Shown piece by piece: positions 45,066-53,579 of a stretch of DNA of 64,000 nucleotides. Position 1 is the first letter of the stretch; each line of letters opens with the position of its first letter. Both the position numbers and the translations under genes were made by a program. The DNA comes from JBMNMU01 sp050953505 (GTDB lineage Bacteria > Bacillota > Clostridia > Peptostreptococcales > Anaerovoracaceae), in the NCBI GenBank assembly GCA_050953505.1, contig JBMNMU010000001.1:2542001-2606000 (forward strand). Reading direction: 5' to 3'. Under the pieces are notes generated by a model. It saw only the letters and a program-made list of their open reading frames with translations. It was not told the origin of the DNA and searched no databases.

Positions 45066-45300
45066 AATATGCAAATTTCTTGAGAAAAGTGCCGGTGCCG
45101 CATGGAACTCAAAAAAGTGCAAATTTCTTGAAAAAAGTGCCGGTGCAGCATGGAACCCAACAAGTGCAATTTCTTGAAAAAAGTGCCAGTGCTGCATGGA
45201 ACCTAAATATGCAAATTTCTTGAGAAAGGTGCCGGTGCAGCATAGAACCTAAATATGAAAATTCTTAAAAAAAGCGTCAATACAGCATGGAACCCAAAAC
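45066..45300. repeat. Tandem array of about 57 bp (GCATGGAACC ... TTTCTTGAAAAAAGTGCC)
   Basis: Four to five drifting copies, each with AAATTTCTTGARAAAAGTGCC followed by GGTGCAGCATGGAACC. It fills most of the space between two divergently oriented genes, the deacetylase (minus) and the 62-residue gene (plus). Confidence 0.88.
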
Positions 45301-45371
45301 ACCAGCGTTGGGAATAATTATTTTTCCTTTAGATAATAATAGTAGAAACAGAATGAAAGGAGAATAAAGCA

Positions 45372-45560
45372 TTGGCAACTGTTGATACCAAACAAATATT
45401 CATCAAAACACAAAATCAAAATCTTGGGCAAGAACTTGAAAACAAGCAACTAGAAGCGGACAAGCAGCTTCATAGTAATGAATGTCCTGTAAAGGACGAA
45501 GACGGCAACTGCCTGGTTCCTGGTACATTTAGCGACTCTGAGCCTATAGGTGGAGCTTAA
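45372..45560 (+). CDS. Small uncharacterised protein (TTG start)
   Basis: A 62-residue ORF with AAAGGAG nine bases before a TTG start. It is hydrophilic and Gln/Asn-rich at the N-terminus; the C-terminal NECPVKDEDGNCLVPGTFSD has two Cys and a DEDGN turn, possibly a small metal-binding or surface peptide. No family recognised. Confidence 0.5.
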   Translation: MATVDTKQIFIKTQNQNLGQELENKQLEADKQLHSNECPVKDEDGNCLVPGTFSDSEPIGGA

Positions 45561-45690
45561 TAAGCTAAATTTAGGATGGGTGCTTTATCATCAAATTTTC
45601 TAAAGGGCTGGTTTCCCTTCTTATCTAGCAAGCGGAGGCCATCCCTATATTGTTTTTTCTGATATTTCTAAAAACTAAACAATAATTTAA

Positions 45691-45719
45691 TTGCGCAATG
45701 GGTATTATTCTGATATTAT
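45691..45719 (+). promoter_or_regulatory. Promoter of the acyl-CoA synthetase gene
   Basis: TTGCGC (45691-45696) and TATTAT (45714-45719), spacer 17 bp. Leader about 75 nt. Confidence 0.55.
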
Positions 45720-45800
45720 GTAAAAGCTTATTTGTTAACTAGGAATACTCATGGCTCCACCATGCGTGATTCGGAAACACCGGTTAGGAGTAATATTAGA

Positions 45801-47450
45801 ATGGAAATTTATCAAAAGTATATAGAAGAAAAAATAGGAGCTGACGGCAATGTAGAATCTTGTAAATTAATAGTTCCTGAGGTTTTTAATTTCGGTTACG
45901 ACATTGTTGACAAGATTGCAGAAGAGGAGCCTGAGCGCACGGCGATTCTGTATTGTAGTGAAGATGGGGCGAGACACGCCATTACCTTTAAGGATATGAA
46001 AGAAGAAAGCGATAAAGCTGCGTCATATTTTAGATCCCTGGGAGTTGGTAAAGGTGATTGCGTCATGCTGGTATTGCGGCGTCATTATCAGTTTTGGTTT
46101 GCATTGATCGGGCTTCATAAATTAGGGGCTATAGCAGTTCCTACAAGCTTTATGCTGAAAACTGAAGAATTTACTTATCGTTTTGAAAAGATTAACATCA
46201 AGGCCATTGTCTGCACCAATAATGATCAGGTAAATTCAAGGATTGAAGAGGCCGAGCGACAGTCGGGTAAAAGCTTTAAAAAGATTATCGTAAGAGAGAA
46301 AAGAGCGGGATGGCTACAGTTTGATGAAGGGTTGGAAAACGCTGAAGAATTTGTTCCATTAGAGGTTTCTGAATGGCCGGATATTTATGACACCATGTTA
46401 ATATATTTCACATCTGGAACAGAAAGCCAGCCTAAAATGGTTAAGCATGACTTTTCTTATCCTATCGGACATATCCCTACCGCTAAGTATTGGCAAAATG
46501 TGGATCCAGAGGGTCTTCATCTGACCATTGCGGATACAGGATGGGCAAAATCTGTATGGGGAAAGCTTTATGGACAATGGATATTGAAAGCGGCTGTTAG
46601 CGTATATGACTATAGTAAATTTTCACCTCAAGCATTGTTGACCAGGCTTCAGGAGGATAAAGTAACCACCTTGTGCGCGCCTTCTACCATTTACCGTGTA
46701 CTGGTGCAGCAGGATCTTTCGAGATATGATTTAAGCCATGTTCAGCATTACGTTGTAGCAGGGGAGGCTTTAAACCCTGAGGTGATTCAGCGATTTTATC
46801 AAATGACTGGGAAGCGTATTCATGAGGGTTATGGCCAAACGGAGGCAACATTAATTATCGGCGTCATGCATTGGATGGATGTAAAGCCTGGTGCCATGGG
46901 TAAAGCAGGTCTTCAGTATGACATTGAGCTGCTGGACCCAGAAGGGCAGCCGGTTCCCCAAGGAGAAGTGGGAGAAATCTGCATTAAAGCCGAAATTCAT
47001 GAAATCCCAGGGATGTTCCTCAGCTATGAAGGACAAAATGAAAGCCTAATGAAATGGAATGATGGAATTTTCCATACAGGAGACCTTGCTTGGTGTGATG
47101 AGGACGGATACTACTGGTTTGTGGGTAGAAAGGATGATGTGTTTAAAAGCGCAGGATTCCGTATCAGCCCCTTTGAGATTGAAAACCTAGTTATGGAATT
47201 TCCAGGCGTTTTGGAATGTGCTGTAACAGGGGAACCAGACCCCCTTCGAGGCAATGTTATCAAGGCCACCATCGTCTTGACGGAAGGCATAGAAGCGACA
47301 AATAAACTAAAGAATGAAATCAAGGACTTTTTGAAAGGCCGTTCTGCGTCCTACAAAATTCCAAGAAAAATTGAATTTGTAGACGAGCTCCCAAAGACAA
47401 CCAGCGGCAAAATCCGACACAGCGCCATCCGCAAAGGCCACGGCCACTAG
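45801..47450 (+). CDS. AMP-forming acyl-CoA synthetase (acetyl/medium-chain type)
   Basis: A 549-residue adenylate-forming enzyme that activates a carboxylic acid to its CoA thioester. Visible: the P-loop YFTSGTESQPKMVKH, the GYGQTE motif, the hinge GDLAWCDEDGYYWFVGRKDD, and the C-terminal catalytic Lys in PKTTSGKIRH. The closest relatives are acetyl-CoA synthetase-like and MACS enzymes; the acid is not predictable. ATG 45801 follows TTAGGAG; the frame is open to 45732. The last codons (KGHGH) and the stop TAG lie in the first unit of the hairpin repeat array that follows. Confidence 0.9.
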   Translation: MEIYQKYIEEKIGADGNVESCKLIVPEVFNFGYDIVDKIAEEEPERTAILYCSEDGARHAITFKDMKEESDKAASYFRSLGVGKGDCVMLVLRRHYQFWFALIGLHKLGAIAVPTSFMLKTEEFTYRFEKINIKAIVCTNNDQVNSRIEEAERQSGKSFKKIIVREKRAGWLQFDEGLENAEEFVPLEVSEWPDIYDTMLIYFTSGTESQPKMVKHDFSYPIGHIPTAKYWQNVDPEGLHLTIADTGWAKSVWGKLYGQWILKAAVSVYDYSKFSPQALLTRLQEDKVTTLCAPSTIYRVLVQQDLSRYDLSHVQHYVVAGEALNPEVIQRFYQMTGKRIHEGYGQTEATLIIGVMHWMDVKPGAMGKAGLQYDIELLDPEGQPVPQGEVGEICIKAEIHEIPGMFLSYEGQNESLMKWNDGIFHTGDLAWCDEDGYYWFVGRKDDVFKSAGFRISPFEIENLVMEFPGVLECAVTGEPDPLRGNVIKATIVLTEGIEATNKLKNEIKDFLKGRSASYKIPRKIEFVDELPKTTSGKIRHSAIRKGHGH

Positions 47451-47818
47451 ACCGAGAGATGATTGGCCGTGGCTTCACGGCCACAGCCCGTGACGGCCAC
47501 AGACCGGCCACAGCCCGTGACGGCCACAGACCGAGAGATGATTGGCCGTGGCTTGACGGCCACTAGACCGTGAGATGATTGGCTGTGGCTTGGGTTACGG
47601 CCACTAGACCGAGAGATGATTGGCCGTGGCTGGGGTTAGGGTCCACGGCCACTGACCGAGAGATGAGTGGCCGTGGCTTGACGGCCACTAGACCGTGAGA
47701 TGAATGGCCGTGGTTTGGGTTAGGGTGCACGGCCACTGACCGAGAGATGAGTGGCCGTGGCTTGACGGCCACTAGACCGTGAGATGAATGGCCGTGGTTT
47801 GGGTTAGGGTGCACGGCA
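47437..47818 (+). repeat. GACCGAGAGATG hairpin family, eight-copy array (R5)
   Basis: Eight direct copies of the core are centred near 47455, 47533, 47570, 47614, 47661, 47696, 47743 and 47778. Cores alternate between GACCGAGAGATG and GACCGTGAGATG. Several copies are enclosed by CCACGGCCACT and AGTGGCCGTGG, a perfect 11-bp stem with the core in the loop. The last two 82-bp double units are almost identical, indicating recent duplication. The first copy supplies the stop codon of the acyl-CoA synthetase gene. Confidence 0.92.
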
Positions 47819-47841
47819 GTGGATGTTACAGTGAGGATGCT

Positions 47842-47935
47842 AGACAGCATTTGTCAAACAAGGACAAATGAGACACCGTAAGGTTTCAAGGGTTAGAACT
47901 TGGAAAAGGTGCCAGATGTTTTTCCGAATTAAATT
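47842..47935 (+). repeat. Degenerate GGTGTCAGACACC / GTTGGAAAA element, copy D3
   Basis: Contains CATTTGTC, CAAGGGTTAGAACTTGGAAAAGGTGCCAGA and TTTTTCC, the ordered landmarks of copy D1, but the palindromes are decayed. Confidence 0.65.
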
Positions 47936-47987
47936 CAATAAATATATTTAGACTAAAACATTTTTCTATTGCACTTGGTCTTTTGCA

Positions 47988-48606
47988 GTCTCAGTTCCTA
48001 CAATTTCTCATATTATGCTTAATTTGTAGGAACTGTAGGCCTTTTTCAAATTCGCGAAAATACTCAAAAGCGTATGAATTCTCCTTTGAAAGTTCATACG
48101 CTTTTCATCTTTTTTGTGCTTGATTGTAGGAAATATAAGTCTTTTTTCCTACATTTTAACCTTAAAACCCGGAAAGTGTAGGAATTTTTGCCTCCTGGTT
48201 CCTACACTTTTGAGCTCTTTGGCCTTTTTTTGTAGGAACAATAAGCCTTTTTTCCTACATTTTAACCTTAAATCCCGGAAAGTGTAGGAATTTTTGCCTC
48301 CTGGTTCCTACACTTTTGAGCTCTTTGGCCTTTTTTTGCAGGAACAATAAGTCTTTTTTCCTACATTTTAACCTTAAAACCCGGAAAGTGTAGGAATTTT
48401 TGCCTCCTGGTTCCTACACTTTTGAGCTCTTTGGCCTTTTTTGTAGGAACAATAAGCCTTTTTTCCTACATTTTCACCTTAAAACTCGGAAAGTGTATGA
48501 ACTTTGCCTTCAAATTTCATACCATTTTATTCATATCAAGCCATTTTGTGGGAACATTAAGCCATTTTTCCTACAAATTTGCTCGAACTCATAAAAAATG
48601 TAGGAA
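47988..48606. repeat. Second nested TTCCTACA/TGTAGGAA array, about 106-bp period
   Basis: GTTCCTACAC starts at 48198, 48304 and 48410, 106 bp apart, with diverged units on both sides. Each unit again alternates AAAGTGTAGGAA facing TTCCTACACTTT and TTTGTAGGAA facing TTCCTACATTT. Spacer sequences differ from the 22-kb array. One hairpin near the left end is AAAAGCGTATGAA (48066-48078) with TTCATACGCTTTT (48093-48105), where the core is changed on both arms together, as it is in the last partial unit. Confidence 0.93.
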
Positions 48607-48860
48607 CTAGACTCGCCGGACTTTCTACGCCACAAACCACATCTGCCGCGCCCCTAGCAGGACAATCTACACCGCTACTTCAGATCACCTATCTAGTAGA
48701 ATTTAACAAACAATCAAAACTTTTGCCCTAGTCTCTACCTTTACCTAGAGGGCAATCTACACCGCCTCTCGATATCTCCTATCTAGCAGATAATCTAACA
48801 GACAACCTAAACTCTTGCCCTTGTCTCTACCTTTTTCCTGCTGCCTCCTGCTTTTGAAAA
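48607..48860. repeat. Two-copy direct repeat of about 100 bp
   Basis: GCAATCTACACCGC...CTATCTAG.AGA followed by ACTCTTGCCCT.GTCTCTACCTTT occurs twice (about 48660-48755 and 48760-48835) with drift. No gene is seen. Confidence 0.65.
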
Positions 48861-49328
48861 CCCTTGCCCCTAATCCAAATAAAATATAATAAACATGGAA
48901 CTTTTTACATATGAATTAGTCTAATTAATTAGGGTAAAGGATATACAATAGTAATGCCTAGTAGGTATTAGACGGCTATGAGTACAATCAGAGTTGTAAA
49001 GGATATACATAGCATATCTTAAGCAATTTAAGGGAGATAATTTCTAGCCGGCTACTGTGTGAAGGATATATCATAATGGCTAATATCTTGAAAAACACAA
49101 ATTTCTATGTCGGGTAACAGCTTGGTGTATATTCTTCTATTGCTTCGTACAAAGCTAACACCAAACTTTTTGTCAGATAACAACAGCTTACAAAATTTTT
49201 GCATCTAAGCTTCAAGCTGGGACAGATAATTACAACCCGATATTTGTAGATCCTAATGAGCTTATTTTTAGTCGGCCCTAGAATTGGTGGTTATTTCATT
49301 AATATGGCATTTATATGGAGGTGGCGAA
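48861..49328. other. Leader region of the stalk-domain gene
   Basis: AAAGGATATAC occurs near 48936 and 49000, with AAGGATATATC near 49062, spaced about 62-64 bp, perhaps a decayed repeat. GGAGGTG at about 49317 is the ribosome site of the next gene. No promoter stands out. Confidence 0.4.
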
Positions 49329-50213
49329 ATGAAGAAAAAACTTTTAACAGTATTTTTAGTAGGTGCGTTGATAATAAGTCTGGGGACAGTTGCCTTTGCG
49401 GCCTCGCAGATAAAGGTGGTTTTAAATGGCGAAGAGTTAGGCTTTGATGTTGACCCTACCATAACAAATGGCAGAGTTATGGTACCGGTGAGAACTATTG
49501 CCCAGGCCCTTGGTGCTGAAGTGAGATGGGACGGAGATACAAAAACTGTATATATCGACTCTGAAGAGGAAATGACTGATAGCAATAGAATTGCTCTTCT
49601 TGAGAGTGCCTTAGCTCCAAAAAGTTCCCTTTCAGCCGTTAATTCCTGGGCTGAAGCCGTAAAGACAAGAAATGGAGCATGGCAATACGCGGTGATGACA
49701 CCTGACCTACAGGAAAAATATTATGAACAATTTGCATCTTTAAACTGGACCACGGGTACATCCAGTCCTTGGATAAAGGAATACATGGTAATTGAAAAAG
49801 GCAACCCTGATAAAAACACCTATTTTTATGAGGTGGAATTTACCTGGACCGACTCAACCATGCAAACTTCTACTACAAAAGAGTATGTTACAGTGAAAAA
49901 TACAGACGGCATCTGGCTGGTATCATCCATTGACATGGTTCATGTGAGAGGAAATATTACGGAAATTACTTTAGATGATAATGGCAATATTCGGGGTGTG
50001 GTTGTCGGAAGTGTAAGCCCTGATCCTGATATTCATACTGGCGGTACTTTGTATATTACCGAAGAAACAAATATTTACAAAGGATACACAAATGAGCTGA
50101 TTAAACCCGCTGATCTGAAAGTAGGAGATTATGTGGAAGGGACTTTTACCGATGGTCCTATGATTCTGATTTATCCGCCCCAAGGTTCAGCAAAAATTAT
50201 TAGAGTTTTCTAA
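49329..50213 (+). CDS. Secreted protein with copper-amine-oxidase-type stalk domain
   Basis: A 294-residue protein. Signal peptide at residues 1-22 (ending VAFAAS), then a copper amine oxidase N-terminal-like (stalk) domain at about 25-80 with NGRVMVPVRTIAQALGAEVRWD and KTVYI. The rest (about 95-290) resembles nothing I can name; it has a mixed beta pattern with a late TLYITEETNIYKG segment similar to small OB-like or DUF5666-type beta domains. Secreted or wall-associated. GGAGGTG precedes ATG 49329. Confidence 0.78.
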   Translation: MKKKLLTVFLVGALIISLGTVAFAASQIKVVLNGEELGFDVDPTITNGRVMVPVRTIAQALGAEVRWDGDTKTVYIDSEEEMTDSNRIALLESALAPKSSLSAVNSWAEAVKTRNGAWQYAVMTPDLQEKYYEQFASLNWTTGTSSPWIKEYMVIEKGNPDKNTYFYEVEFTWTDSTMQTSTTKEYVTVKNTDGIWLVSSIDMVHVRGNITEITLDDNGNIRGVVVGSVSPDPDIHTGGTLYITEETNIYKGYTNELIKPADLKVGDYVEGTFTDGPMILIYPPQGSAKIIRVF

Positions 50214-50439
50214 TGAATAGAATAAGGGATGGTTACTTGTTTGGTAGTCAAGGCAGCTATATCCTGAAATTGATTGGGAGGAGCAAAAGCAACTCAATGG
50301 CCCTGAGGATCTCTTTAGACTTTCGGGAAATGGCTTTCTGTATTTAGAATTTCACTTTGAAAAGGATATTGTTACAAAGATTGTTGCAGGTACCGTAATC
50401 GACTAAGGGACCGTGAACCTTAATCCCCGTTATTTACCG

Positions 50440-50516
50440 TTGACAATGGTTTATAGCGGGGATATAATTTAAATATACATATGAATGGTTGCTCATTCGT
50501 TCATCTGTTCAAAGGT
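50440..50516 (+). promoter_or_regulatory. Consensus promoter and candidate metal operator of the CadC-like operon
   Basis: TTGACA (50440-50445) and TATAAT (50463-50468), spacer 17 bp. The expected start site at about 50475 lies in ATATGAATGGTTGCTCATTCGTTCAT (50480-50505 region), an imperfect inverted repeat of the TGAA...TTCA type bound by ArsR/SmtB proteins. In addition CCCCGT-TAT and ATA-GCGGGG flank the -35 box. Confidence 0.65.
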
Positions 50517-50648
50517 TATTCTGAACACCAGGAAAAGCATAATATTCACTAAGACTGTCACTATGAGTGTTAGGGAAAAAGTTTTACATTACCAAGCCCG
50601 GCATTTTGAGCACCAGCGAAGAGTTTTGTACAAAAGGAGAGATACAAC

Positions 50649-51020
50649 ATGCACAACAACCAACCCATTGAAAAATGTGACTGTACCGTCATCCATGAGA
50701 ATATTGTGGAAAAGGTTAAAGAAAAAATGCCTGAGGTGGAAACTCTCTATGACCTGGCAGAGCTTTTCAAAGTTTTCGGAGATTCAACGAGGATAAGAAT
50801 CCTTTGGGCTCTAGATGAAGAGGAAATGTGTGTTTGTGACATTGCCTATTTACTCGACATGACTCAATCGGCTATTTCCCACCAGCTTAGGGTTCTGAAG
50901 CAGGCAAAACTGGTAAAAAACCGAAGAGAAGGAAAGGTAGTTTATTACTCTTTAGCAGATAATCATGTAAAACAAATTTTTGAGCAAGGTCTAGATCATA
51001 TAAAAGAAGACATAAGCTAG
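50649..51020 (+). CDS. ArsR/SmtB-family metal-responsive repressor, CadC-like
   Basis: A 123-residue winged-helix repressor. Candidate metal ligands are Cys10 and Cys12 (EKCDC) in the N-terminal arm and Cys61 and Cys63 in MCVCDIAYLL of helix 3, the CadC-type site for Cd(II)/Pb(II)/Zn(II). The recognition helix is MTQSAISHQLRVLKQAKLV. A second possible site is in the last helix (DNH ... DHIKED), as in CzrA/SmtB. AGGAGAG precedes ATG 50649. It very probably regulates the HMA and ATPase genes downstream. Confidence 0.9.
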   Translation: MHNNQPIEKCDCTVIHENIVEKVKEKMPEVETLYDLAELFKVFGDSTRIRILWALDEEEMCVCDIAYLLDMTQSAISHQLRVLKQAKLVKNRREGKVVYYSLADNHVKQIFEQGLDHIKEDIS

Positions 51021-51227
51021 TTAAGAGCAGTTCATGTTAAAGAAACAAAAGTGAGATAAATTTGCTAGACATAAGCTCACCACATAATAGAAGAATTCTA
51101 CCAAGTTGACCTAAGATATCAAGGATTTTACTGCGCAGGACTAGATATTATTAAACGAGGGCGTATCCAAAGAAAAGATTCCTGTCCCTACTGTCCTGTG
51201 TCCATTGACATTTATAAGGAGGAAGTA

Positions 51228-51449
51228 ATGAAAAAGTCATTTAGATTGGAAAACTTAGAATGTGCAAATTGTGCTGCCAAGATGGAGAGAAGAATAAATA
51301 AGCTGGATGGCGTAAAGGAAGCTACCGTCAACTTTATGACCACCAAGATGGTTATTGAGGCGGAAGAAGAAAAGATGCCAGCCATCTTAGAAGCAGCAGA
51401 GAAGATAATCAAGAAGCTAGAGCCCCAAGTGGTACTAAAGAAGGCTTAA
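51228..51449 (+). CDS. Stand-alone heavy-metal-associated (HMA) domain protein
   Basis: A 73-residue ferredoxin-like HMA domain with metal site ECANCAAKME (CxxC) and the GVKEATVNFMTTKMVIEAE core. Such proteins carry soft metals to a P-type ATPase. The ATPase gene downstream lacks its own N-terminal HMA, so this looks like the detached N-terminal domain. GGAGG precedes ATG 51228. Confidence 0.9.
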   Translation: MKKSFRLENLECANCAAKMERRINKLDGVKEATVNFMTTKMVIEAEEEKMPAILEAAEKIIKKLEPQVVLKKA

Positions 51450-51638
51450 AGTGGAAAAGGGTCTGCCCCAAATGAAAAGGTGTGGAAAAGGTGTCTGTAA
51501 CCACATCGCCTAAAAAGGTGCATGGACCCATCAAATCATGGCGCCCATCATGCAGACAAAGGGTTTATAGGAAAAAGATGTCTGACATCAACTAGGCATG
51601 ACACCCAGCAAGAAATACATAAATTAAAGGTGAAAAAC
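51450..51638. other. Spacer between HMA and ATPase genes
   Basis: Contains fragments of the GTTGGAAAAGGTGTCTG-type repeat (GTGGAAAAGGTGTCTG at about 51480) and CATGGACCCATCA. In frame with the ATPase an extension to 51522 is open but has no ribosome site, whereas AAAGGTG precedes ATG 51639. Confidence 0.5.
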
Positions 51639-53579
51639 ATGAAAAGACGTATGACCAAAATCATTATTAGCGGGGTTATTTTTATAGCTGCGCTACTAAT
51701 ACACTTTATAAACACAGAGGCTCCATGGCTGCAGCTTGCACTTTTTATAGTTAGCTACATAATCGCAGGAGGAGACATTGTGAAGCGTGCCCTTGAGAAC
51801 ATTGTTCATGGCCAGGTTTTCGATGAAAACTTTTTAATGAGCATTGCTACCATTGGCGCCTTTCTCATTGGAGAATATCCTGAGGCAGTGGCAGTCATGT
51901 TGTTTTATCAGATAGGGGAATACTTCCAGGACTATGCTGTGGGACAATCACGAAAGTCCATTGCCCAGCTTATGGATATCCGTCCAGACTACGCTAATGT
52001 CAAAAGAGGGGATGAAATTGTAACCGTAGATCCTGAAGAAGTGGAAGTTGGGGATGTAATGGTGATCAAGCCTGGTGAAAAGGTTCCTCTTGACGGGGTA
52101 GTGCTAGAAGGTAATTCCATGCTAGACACAAGGGCTCTTACAGGAGAGTCTGTTCCCAGAGAAATCCATGCTGGTAATGAACTAATCAGTGGGTGTATCA
52201 ATATTAGCGGTGTCATTACAGCCAAGGTGACAAAGGAATTTCAAGAATCTACGGTTAATAAAATCCTTGATTTAGTGGAAAATGCAAGCAGTAAAAAATC
52301 TAATTCAGAAAAATTTATCACAAAATTCGCTAGATACTATACTCCAATTGTAGTTATTTTAGCTGTGATACTTGCCATAGGTCCGCCTCTAATCATAGAC
52401 GGTGCAACCTTTAATGACTGGATCTATCGAGCGTTAACCTTTTTAGTGGTATCCTGTCCTTGCGCTCTTGTAGTTTCTATTCCTCTTTCTTTCTTTGGAG
52501 GAATCGGAGGAGCTTCAAAAGCTGGGATCCTGGTAAAAGGAAGCAACTATCTGGAATCGCTGGCCCAAACGGATACAGTGGTTTTTGATAAAACAGGCAC
52601 CTTGACCAAAGGCGTATTTGAGGTGCAAAAAATTCATGCTGAAGGAATGACAGAGGAGCAGCTATTAGAGTTAACCGCTCACGCAGAGAACCTTTCTAAT
52701 CACCCTATTTCTCAGTCATTGCAACGAGCCTATGGAAAACATATAGACCAAGGGAGGGTCTCAGATTTAGAAGAATTCCCCGGAAAAGGCATCCAGGCTA
52801 TTGTTGATGGGAAAAGGGTATTGGCTGGGAACTTTAGGCTCATGGAAAGCATGAATATTCCATACCATGGATATGGGATGGCGCTGGACCAAGGGAGCCC
52901 TGGTCAAGGCCTGCAAGGTAGGAGAGACCAGCAAGGCCAGAACAACCTGCAAACACAGTCTGCTGGCACCATTGTTCACGTTGCAGTAGAAAACCAATAC
53001 GCAGGCTATATTGTCATCGCAGATGAAATAAAAGAAGATGCTGCGCTTGCCATTAACCGGCTCAAGGCGGCAAATATGAAAGAAATTGTCATGCTAACAG
53101 GAGATATTCAGACTATAGGAGCGAAGGTTGCTCAGCAGCTTGGAATCTGCAAGGTTTACACAGAACTTCTCCCCGCAGACAAGGTAGAAAAGGTTGAAGA
53201 GCTCCTGGACAAAAAATCAGAGAAGGCCAGACTGGCCTTCGTAGGAGATGGTATTAATGATGCACCTGTTCTGGCTAGAGCAGATATTGGTATTGCCATG
53301 GGCGGATTAGGCTCCGATGCAGCCATTGAAGCTGCTGATATTGTCATCATGACGGATGAACCTTCTAAAGTAGCGACAGCCATACATATCGCTAAAAATA
53401 CATTGAATATAGCAAGGCAAAACACAGTTTTCGCCATCGGTATAAAGGTTATCGTTTTGGCCTTAAGTGCTGTGGGCTTGGCTTCTATGTGGGCAGCAGT
53501 TTTTGCAGATGTAGGGGTTACTTTCCTAGCGGTATTAAATTCCCTAAGGGCGCTAGGTGCTAAAGTGCCAAATCGCTAG
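51639..53579 (+). CDS. P1B-type metal ATPase (Zn/Cd/Pb exporter, CadA/ZntA group)
   Basis: A 646-residue P-type ATPase. The transmembrane metal site is SCPCALVV, the phosphorylation site VVFDKTGTLTKG (Asp317), the nucleotide domain has SNHPISQ, and the hinge is GDGINDAPVLARAD. The CPC and the CadC-like regulator point to Zn(II)/Cd(II)/Pb(II) export. It lacks an N-terminal HMA domain. Residues about 410-443 in the nucleotide domain are a Gly/Gln-rich insert (QGSPGQGLQGRRDQQGQNN) not expected in the family. The last 20 bases overlap the convergent sodC-like gene. Confidence 0.94.
   Translation: MKRRMTKIIISGVIFIAALLIHFINTEAPWLQLALFIVSYIIAGGDIVKRALENIVHGQVFDENFLMSIATIGAFLIGEYPEAVAVMLFYQIGEYFQDYAVGQSRKSIAQLMDIRPDYANVKRGDEIVTVDPEEVEVGDVMVIKPGEKVPLDGVVLEGNSMLDTRALTGESVPREIHAGNELISGCINISGVITAKVTKEFQESTVNKILDLVENASSKKSNSEKFITKFARYYTPIVVILAVILAIGPPLIIDGATFNDWIYRALTFLVVSCPCALVVSIPLSFFGGIGGASKAGILVKGSNYLESLAQTDTVVFDKTGTLTKGVFEVQKIHAEGMTEEQLLELTAHAENLSNHPISQSLQRAYGKHIDQGRVSDLEEFPGKGIQAIVDGKRVLAGNFRLMESMNIPYHGYGMALDQGSPGQGLQGRRDQQGQNNLQTQSAGTIVHVAVENQYAGYIVIADEIKEDAALAINRLKAANMKEIVMLTGDIQTIGAKVAQQLGICKVYTELLPADKVEKVEELLDKKSEKARLAFVGDGINDAPVLARADIGIAMGGLGSDAAIEAADIVIMTDEPSKVATAIHIAKNTLNIARQNTVFAIGIKVIVLALSAVGLASMWAAVFADVGVTFLAVLNSLRALGAKVPNR

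Noticed and set aside
47563..47850. Minus-strand ORF with PNHGHSSHG repeats
   Set aside because: It is the translation of the hairpin repeat array; no ribosome site or independent composition.
48400..48610. Plus-strand ORFs with FFCRNNKPFF-type repeats
   Set aside because: They lie entirely in the TTCCTACA array and arise from its repeats.
50248..50406. 53-codon open frame (IDWEEQKQLNGPEDLFR...) after the stalk gene
   Set aside because: Residue use looks protein-like and it may be a gene remnant, but there is no start codon or recognisable family, so it was not called.
50485..50796. 103-codon ORF overlapping the CadC-like gene
   Set aside because: Different frame from a clear ArsR-family protein, no ribosome site, and it overlaps its promoter region.
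51522..51638. N-terminal extension of the metal ATPase
   Set aside because: The frame is open, but the extra residues come from repeat fragments and resemble no HMA domain; AAAGGTG supports ATG 51639.
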